12,270 nucleotides of DNA from positions 1 through 12,270 of the forward strand of contig JAUWPX010000011.1 of assembly GCA_030611395.1 (NCBI GenBank), read 5' to 3'. A program made the position numbers and the translations under genes. Below are positions 8,401 through 12,270 of this stretch, one piece after another (the stretch's first letter is position 1; each line of letters opens with the position of its first letter). The stretch comes from Bacteroidota bacterium (GTDB lineage: Bacteria; Bacteroidota; Bacteroidia; Bacteroidales; VadinHA17). Under the pieces are notes generated by a model, which made no database searches, was not told where the DNA came from, and saw only the letters and a list, made by a program, of their open reading frames with translations.

Positions 8401-8658
8401 AACGGAACTTTTGGTAAGACTATCAGTGAGAAAATCATCACGAAATTCAAATCCATCAAACCGGCATAAACCCGCTCCGGTTCCAATCCATAAATAGCCG
8501 TTATTATCCTGATTTATTGAATAAATATAACGATCACAAATCCCCTCTTCTAAACCAAATTCATCAAACTTGAATGTCTGTGAACCAACTTCGCCTGAAA
8601 ACGATACCAGCAAACAGGCAAAAAGCAGCTTTAAAAATAAATTTGAAGGATTATTCAT
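5485..8658 (-). CDS. Reg_prop/Y_Y_Y transmembrane sensor with SpoIIE-type PP2C phosphatase
   Basis: This 1057-aa protein has a signal peptide (1-26, ending GSQ). Fourteen propeller strand motifs of the type WIGT follow, at about 57, 98, 139, 180, 226, 275, 324, 365, 407, 450, 492, 535, 577 and 622, which fits two seven-bladed propellers. A Y_Y_Y domain spans about 665-742 and a transmembrane helix about 750-770. A cytoplasmic coiled coil (about 772-825) contains NREITDSINYAQRIQSSILPS-like residues. The C-terminal SpoIIE/PP2C phosphatase domain (about 840-1055) has candidate metal-binding aspartates in SGDFYW (Asp849), ADSTGHG (Asp867), FSDGY (Asp995) and QVDDVLF (1048-1049). The periplasmic half resembles hybrid two-component glycan sensors, but kinase, receiver and helix-turn-helix parts are absent. 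It would sense an envelope signal and dephosphorylate a cytoplasmic Ser/Thr protein, perhaps an anti-sigma antagonist; no such partner is in the window. The gene follows the 326-aa gene by 17 bases, with AGGA six bases before the ATG. Confidence 0.92.
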   Translation of the reverse strand: MNNPSNLFLKLLFACLLVSFSGEVGSQTFKFDEFGLEEGICDRYIYSINQDNNGYLWIGTGAGLCRFDGFEFRDDFLTDSLTKSSVVLSYKDRQGNIWFGHIDGSLSIYDGSDFIPVSIEDGQKNRINDIIESDDSLLYIATQSNGIIRVNASDQIQTKRLNIDDKLVYSIEQLSEYLFLIGTNNGLKIYRLHKDIDSLSFSSVIEQIPPTKIQSILKSRDNTKIWIATEYQGIYIITLNVKDPGSYPVTKANASFGLDGLNIQSLFEDIEGNIWISTFRDGVIKLVYSYDRKDFVKKQTYNTLNGMISNDVKNVFQDKEGSIWIGTYGSGIARLANEAFTFYEFDESKYGNNITSIDQFQGSYWLGTDMGIIKTSDGRVEEFFPSSKYFNNDRIKTLYIDYKGDIWIGTGNNGVYLRNYKTGSIRRIFYSGNDLENSINYITGSGDKTWIATRYGVFLFLEGIQKQHFTTSDGLPHNSINHIFLNKEGSAWISTISRQLFFISKEGQIRSSREIGSYGRNEFNSIVQDQNNYFWAATYGSGVFYFANDSIYNIRVSSGLKSDYCYSILCDDENNIWVGHRKGFSKISADSLDIHTYGQEIGIVAGCNLNSIFFDPSGSVLFGTNNGLIKYSSKDDQKSLCPPVNNIYSVRFNDREMDWKKKIVLPYNKYKINIDFIGVSFRDPEKVTYRHKLENYDPDWTERVTTSYVAYPRIEDGNYTFKLRSFNSEGQTTEIPLSFQFLIKKPFWKTWWFIFSAAAFFVFGMIVFIKIRERNQKKFQAFLEKSLDERTKEVVEQKDEIEEKNREITDSINYAQRIQSSILPSVRLLEDNFSGWFMFYKPRDIVSGDFYWFDKTDDDRVIIVCADSTGHGVPGAFMSMIGSTLIKDIVNRDEVDSPSQIMHLLDKEITYTLTQNIDSEGSQDGMDMVVCEINLKTNYLRFCSAMRPVILYMKGEQYYIRGNRSSIGGEILEEKIFDNQEFQLSEGDTIYMFSDGYPDQFGGPMGKKFKMVRLKNMLDSIHKKPMSEQYEYIKNNFELWKSDVWQVDDVLFMGIRV

Positions 8659-8675
8659 GTCTTATCCTGTTCCGG

Positions 8676-9656
8676 CTATTTTTCAATTTTTCGTATTTTA
8701 ATGTCGTATTTATACTTTGGCACACCACCAATCGGGATAGTAAAAAACTTTAACAACTCACCATAGTTGTTCCTTACTGATATTACAACATTATTATTTA
8801 TTACCACGAAAGGAACTTTCCGCTTAATAAACTGGAAATCAAGCGATTTACCAATTTCTTCCTCCATAATATTAAATTCTTCTTCTGCCCACTCATCATC
8901 TCCGGATACATTAACTGTCTGCCCTTTTCTGACAACTGAAACAATTCTAATCCAACCATCATTATCCCAGTCAAAATTCTCTTGCTTTACAGATAAACAA
9001 TCATCATCAATAAAAGGATATATATGTGAAATGTTATCGGCTGTATTCCACATCCTGAATGAGTATTCATAGGTAAATGCATTAGCTCCTTCAACATCAA
9101 TATTTTCATCAAAAGAAGTACTTAGAAAATACCTGTATAAGTTTCCATCATCACCCCCCTTCCCTTCTGTTATGATCTTAAAGATATGTCCCTGATATCT
9201 TTGAGTATATTCTCCTTCAGATGGGTTAAACGGTCCAAAAGTATACCAATTATTATCATAGTAGTTATCTTCTCCGAATGTTTTTGTTGCAAGCAGAGTG
9301 CCACTCCTGTAATTTCCTGAAGGTTGTGTTTCCCGGGCATCAGGGTCAGAATAAGCTCCTTTTCCCCCATAAATTGAATATTCCATTTCCGTATCCCAAA
9401 AACCGTTAATTTCGTCAATTTCACCTCCAATATCCGGATCAAAAACACGAATATAGACAGGGTCGGTAAACTCTTCAGGAATTACAAAAAAGAATGTCTG
9501 GCTAAAATCATCATCACCCCACGAAGTTTCTCTTTTACCTCCACCTCCAAATGTCATAAGGTAAGGTATGTTCTCATCACGTGCAGGGACCGGCTGTCCC
9601 ATTAAATCCGGCATCAATAATCCCAGGAAAACTAAAACTAAATAAACTATCTTCAT
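8676..9656 (-). CDS. Exported protein of unknown function
   Basis: I do not recognise a named family. The 326-aa product has a signal peptide (MKIVYLVLVFLGLLMPDLMG, cleavage near 20-21) and no later transmembrane segment, so it should be periplasmic or surface-exposed. The mature part is rich in aromatic and acidic residues and looks all-beta. Recognisable stretches are TSWGDDDFSQTFFFVIP (44-60) and DPVYIRVFDPDIGG (65-78), suggesting a repeated strand core. DWDNDGW (229-235) has a DxDxDG calcium-loop pattern. No lipobox, sorting domain or catalytic motif was seen. The ATG lies 154 bases downstream of the PD40/PKD gene's stop, with a candidate promoter between. It sits only 17 bases before the SpoIIE-type sensor, so a shared transcript and a role as the sensor's accessory or ligand-binding partner are plausible inferences. 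Confidence 0.82.
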   Translation of the reverse strand: MKIVYLVLVFLGLLMPDLMGQPVPARDENIPYLMTFGGGGKRETSWGDDDFSQTFFFVIPEEFTDPVYIRVFDPDIGGEIDEINGFWDTEMEYSIYGGKGAYSDPDARETQPSGNYRSGTLLATKTFGEDNYYDNNWYTFGPFNPSEGEYTQRYQGHIFKIITEGKGGDDGNLYRYFLSTSFDENIDVEGANAFTYEYSFRMWNTADNISHIYPFIDDDCLSVKQENFDWDNDGWIRIVSVVRKGQTVNVSGDDEWAEEEFNIMEEEIGKSLDFQFIKRKVPFVVINNNVVISVRNNYGELLKFFTIPIGGVPKYKYDIKIRKIEK

Positions 9657-9731
9657 CGCAAATCTTTAAAAATCATATACTCTTCACTACTAAAATAATG
9701 CCAATTCTTATATGTAGTTCAAATCAAAAAA

Positions 9732-9739
9732 CAAAAATA
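9732..9739 (-). promoter_or_regulatory. Candidate internal -7 box before the 326-aa gene
   Basis: The minus strand reads TATTTTTG, an exact match to TAnnTTTG, in the 155-base spacer between the PD40/PKD gene and the exported-protein gene. It implies a leader of about 70 nt. The spacer is nearly all A/T, so a chance match is quite possible. No stem-loop terminator was found here, so read-through from upstream also remains possible. Confidence 0.35.
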
Positions 9740-9811
9740 GGCAATAAATAATTAATAAATAAAAAATGTGTAATGACTCATTTTCTTCAATTCCTGTTTT
9801 TATTCCCAGAC

Positions 9812-11242
9812 TTAAATGGGTGGTTTTTCAAGGACAACAATATTCTTGCATCCACATTCCGTTCTTGTTTGTCCATCCTTATCAGGTGTGCTTATTACCT
9901 TTAGTTGAACATTATAGATCCCTGGTGCAAGAAACAGGTTGCTTACTTTAGAAGATACACCTACATTACCATCATTAAAATTCCATTGATATTCTGCAAT
10001 TTCAAAACTGGTGAAATTTGTTTCAGTTCCATCAAATTTCACTTCGTCACCTACATAGCATGTGTCTAAGGAATTAAACATTACCTGTTCAACTTTATCA
10101 ACCTGAATCGGATATGCTGCTTCATTATATTTCACTTCCCTGGTAAGTGAATCAATAACATTCAATTGTACCATATATACTCCCGGATTTTCATAACAAT
10201 GCTCAACCTTTATCCCCCGCTTCTTTGTTCCATCTCCCAGGTCCCATTCGTAAATAAATGGTAATGTATCGAGCCTTGTTGCTCCTTCTTCAGTTATTTC
10301 ATAACAATAACTGATTTTCTCTATTAACTGGCAATCAGGATATCTGGGTATCATTGAAATAAATCTAAAAATATCATCCGTACGCCCCCTGTTTGACGAG
10401 AAAAAACCGGTCTCAAATAAACCGTCAGCAACATATGCGAAATCATCCGCCGGGGAATTAAAAGGGGCAGCTAATTGAACAGGTTCTATCCATTTACCAT
10501 CAACAAACTGTGAATAATAAATATCTAAACCACCTAATGAAGATTTTCGGTCAGATGCAAAATATACCCTTCCGCTCTCATGTACAAAAGGATACAATTC
10601 AGAACCATCACTGTTCACTGCCAATCCAAGATTCTCGGGTTTAGTCCATTCTCCATTTTCTTTTAATGAATAATAAATATCAGATTTACCCTGCCCACCA
10701 GGCATGTTTGATGCAAAAAATAATTGATTACCGTCCCTGCTAATAGTTGGATGAGCTATATTATAGTCAGGGTCATTGTATTTAAATGGTTTGATAACAG
10801 ACCACTTCTCTCCTGACCGGCTTGCAGTAAAAATACCAAAATTATTCTGGCCGTCCGCCCTCCTGTTTTTCTTGTCTACGGAATAGTTACGCGTGAAGTA
10901 AATTACGGTTTCTTCCTTATTGAAGCATGCGGGACCTTCGTGGAAAATAGAAGATATATCGTCTGATAACAGAGTAGGTCTTCCCCATTTCAGACTGTCT
11001 TTTTGTTTAACATAATATATATCAAGCAGACGCTCGTTTTCAGTTGTAGTATAATTAACCAATGTTTTCCTTTTCCGGTTTGAACAAAAAATGATCCCGT
11101 CCTCAGAAATCACCGGGGCAAAATCATCGAATATTCCAGAGTTAAAAGGAAGTAGTTCAATTTTATAGTTTCCCTGTGATTGGCCCGGCAGAGCAAATCC
11201 AAAAATAAAAACTATTACACTAATATTTTTAGCAAAACTCAT
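9812..11242 (-). CDS. Secreted PD40-repeat protein with two PKD domains
   Basis: The 476-aa protein has a signal peptide (1-23, ...ALPGQSQ). Five PD40/TolB-like propeller repeats follow, near 38-57, 101-119, 161-192, 214-244 and 265-294 (pattern P.IS.DG..LFFAS...GG....DIYYS). Two PKD-type beta-sandwich domains come next, about 302-380 (WDLGDG 333-338) and 385-470 (YQWNFNDG 418-425). The front half resembles the PD40 part of the OmpA-family/PorE-like proteins paired with PorP in type IX secretion and gliding loci. Here the usual OmpA peptidoglycan-binding end is absent, and no T9SS sorting domain is visible. Six cysteines lie in the PKD half (304, 313, 349, 395, 463, 465), possibly forming disulfides. 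The start is separated from the upstream stop by only GAG, so translation is probably coupled to the PorP-like gene. A structural or surface partner of that protein is the best inference. Confidence 0.88.
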   Translation of the reverse strand: MSFAKNISVIVFIFGFALPGQSQGNYKIELLPFNSGIFDDFAPVISEDGIIFCSNRKRKTLVNYTTTENERLLDIYYVKQKDSLKWGRPTLLSDDISSIFHEGPACFNKEETVIYFTRNYSVDKKNRRADGQNNFGIFTASRSGEKWSVIKPFKYNDPDYNIAHPTISRDGNQLFFASNMPGGQGKSDIYYSLKENGEWTKPENLGLAVNSDGSELYPFVHESGRVYFASDRKSSLGGLDIYYSQFVDGKWIEPVQLAAPFNSPADDFAYVADGLFETGFFSSNRGRTDDIFRFISMIPRYPDCQLIEKISYCYEITEEGATRLDTLPFIYEWDLGDGTKKRGIKVEHCYENPGVYMVQLNVIDSLTREVKYNEAAYPIQVDKVEQVMFNSLDTCYVGDEVKFDGTETNFTSFEIAEYQWNFNDGNVGVSSKVSNLFLAPGIYNVQLKVISTPDKDGQTRTECGCKNIVVLEKPPI

Positions 11243-11245
11243 CTC

Positions 11246-12163
11246 CTAGAAATATCTCGGGTTGTTAGCATTTACCCTATACCCGAATTCGTATCTAACA
11301 ACAATTTCATGTGTTCCATTATTAAAAGTATTCAGGTCTCCGGTATTATAATCATACGAATAGCCAATCTTAAACTGGTCATTAACCTGAAGCTCGACAA
11401 TACCTACAAGAGTATTATCATCAATCCTCCATGATCCTCCCAGCCATAAAAAATTTTTAATAATGAAATTCCCATTCAAATCAACCTGTAATGGGGATAT
11501 CTGGCTATACTTTATCAGAAATGAAGGTTTGAGCATAAATCCCTTACTAAATTGTATCAGCACTCCTGAAGTAATAAGAAAATTATACTGTTTAATATTA
11601 TGGTAAATCTCATAACCATTCCTTGAACTTTTTTCCCTGTAATTTAGTAACTGTGGCACTGACACTCCCAAAAATACTTTGTCAGTATAATAATAAAACC
11701 CTGCACCAAAATTGGGTAATACATAACTTGATGAACCACTGGTAAAAACCGGATCTTCTTCCACTGTCTCAACCCTACTGTAGTCTGCATTTGAAATATG
11801 AATCCCTCCTTTTAAACCAAATGATAATCGACCGGCTCCTGCATGAATATGATAGGCATAATTAGCAAAAATACCAGTTGTGTTCTTAACACCAATACTT
11901 TCGTTAAAAGCCATTAACCCAAGAGCAACCCTGTCGCCTTTTAATGGCGCATGTGCACTGAAAGTTTCTATTTCAGGGGCTCCCTCAATACCTACCCATT
12001 GTTTACGGTATGATGAAGAAAGAGCAAAAGTGCCACGACTCCCTGTGTATCCTGGATTTAATACCATCCCATTCATCATATATTGAGAGTAAATAGGGTA
12101 GGTTTGTGAGAAAGCACTCACTGTGGTTAATAAAAACAATATTATAACCGATAGATATTTCAC
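11246..12163 (-). CDS. PorP/SprF family type IX secretion-related outer-membrane protein
   Basis: The product is a PorP/SprF-family outer-membrane protein, predicted to form a beta-barrel. It shows the family's characteristic opening after the signal peptide, YPIYSQYMMNGMVLNPGYTGSRG, then SSYRKQWVGIEGAPE..TFSAHAPL, RVALGLMAFNESIGV and GRLSFGLKGGI. PorP is part of the T9SS-associated PorK-N/PorE attachment complex, whereas SprF-like paralogs serve individual adhesins such as SprB. Many paralogs occur per genome, so this need not be the core PorP. No in-frame ATG exists between the upstream stop (12251-12253) and the signal peptide. I chose GTG at 12163-12161, which gives a clean signal peptide (MKYLSVIILFLLTTVSAFSQ, 305 aa). 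TTG at 12178 would add five residues (310 aa). The stop lies 3 bases from the PD40/PKD start. Confidence 0.9.
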   Translation of the reverse strand: MKYLSVIILFLLTTVSAFSQTYPIYSQYMMNGMVLNPGYTGSRGTFALSSSYRKQWVGIEGAPEIETFSAHAPLKGDRVALGLMAFNESIGVKNTTGIFANYAYHIHAGAGRLSFGLKGGIHISNADYSRVETVEEDPVFTSGSSSYVLPNFGAGFYYYTDKVFLGVSVPQLLNYREKSSRNGYEIYHNIKQYNFLITSGVLIQFSKGFMLKPSFLIKYSQISPLQVDLNGNFIIKNFLWLGGSWRIDDNTLVGIVELQVNDQFKIGYSYDYNTGDLNTFNNGTHEIVVRYEFGYRVNANNPRYF

Positions 12164-12189
12164 TTGTATATATCTCAATTTTATTTGTA

Positions 12190-12205
12190 AAAAAACATGT
12201 TTTTT
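12190..12205. repeat. Perfect 16-bp palindrome upstream of the PorP-like gene
   Basis: AAAAAACATGTTTTTT is a perfect palindrome, extended by GT/AC if one A is bulged out. It lies 26-43 bases upstream of the favoured GTG start, in the leader or promoter region. It may be an operator for a dimeric regulator, or the tail of an upstream transcript's terminator, since it lacks a GC-rich stem. No clear TAnnTTTG box was found beside it. Confidence 0.4.
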
Positions 12206-12270
12206 ACCATCTATCTTTTTATTATAACAAACCCACTTTCTTCTCTGGGTTTATCAGTATCATAAATATA

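Noticed and set aside
5485..8658. Interpretation of the sensor as a classical hybrid two-component system
   Set aside because: No histidine kinase H-box, ATPase, receiver or AraC-type helix-turn-helix region follows the Y_Y_Y domain; the C-terminus is a SpoIIE/PP2C phosphatase.
8767..9072. 101-codon plus-strand open frame opposite the exported protein gene
   Set aside because: Serine/threonine-rich composition typical of the antisense of an acidic protein; no independent support.
9170..9448. 92-codon minus-strand open frame inside the 326-aa exported protein gene
   Set aside because: It is a different frame on the same strand, without signal peptide or motifs; the longer gene with signal peptide explains the region.

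Overview
The window looks like chromosomal DNA from a marine or anaerobic Bacteroidota, probably of the Bacteroidales/Marinilabiliales type. Three things point there: the DNA is AT-rich, candidate promoters carry the Bacteroidota -7 box TAnnTTTG rather than TATAAT, and several protein families are typical of that phylum (PorP/SprF, reg_prop/Y_Y_Y sensors, PKD/PD40 secreted proteins). No tRNA, rRNA, CRISPR array, insertion sequence or phage gene was recognised.

Left part (1-1839): the N-terminus of an HlyD/MacA-like efflux adaptor runs off the left edge on the minus strand. It is preceded by a 160-base spacer holding a 10-bp-phased direct repeat and a perfect 12-bp palindrome. Next, also on the minus strand, is a phosphoglucosamine mutase-type enzyme (glmM) for UDP-GlcNAc synthesis. 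Between glmM and rluB two TAnnTTTG boxes lie back to back, one base apart, and form a compact divergent promoter.

Middle part (1840-5460, plus strand): a ribosome-maturation block holds a 23S rRNA pseudouridine synthase of the RluB type, the GTPase Era (5-base gap) and the tandem GTPase Der. A heptamer repeat, CAGTCCA-CAGTCAA-CAGTCCA, lies in the era-der spacer. A small putative lipoprotein follows der and may have its own promoter immediately against its start codon.

Right part (5485-12163, minus strand): four exported or membrane proteins run in one direction, read right to left. They are a PorP/SprF-family outer-membrane protein, a PD40-repeat plus double-PKD secreted protein (3-base gap), an unrecognised exported protein of 326 aa (after a 157-base gap with a candidate internal promoter), and a 1057-aa transmembrane sensor (17-base gap). 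The sensor joins 14 reg_prop propeller repeats and a Y_Y_Y domain in the periplasm to a cytoplasmic coiled coil and a SpoIIE/PP2C-type serine phosphatase. The architecture suggests an envelope module: outer-membrane and surface components linked to a sensor that would signal by protein dephosphorylation rather than a histidine kinase. That functional link is inference from gene order and domains. It is the most interesting item in the window.
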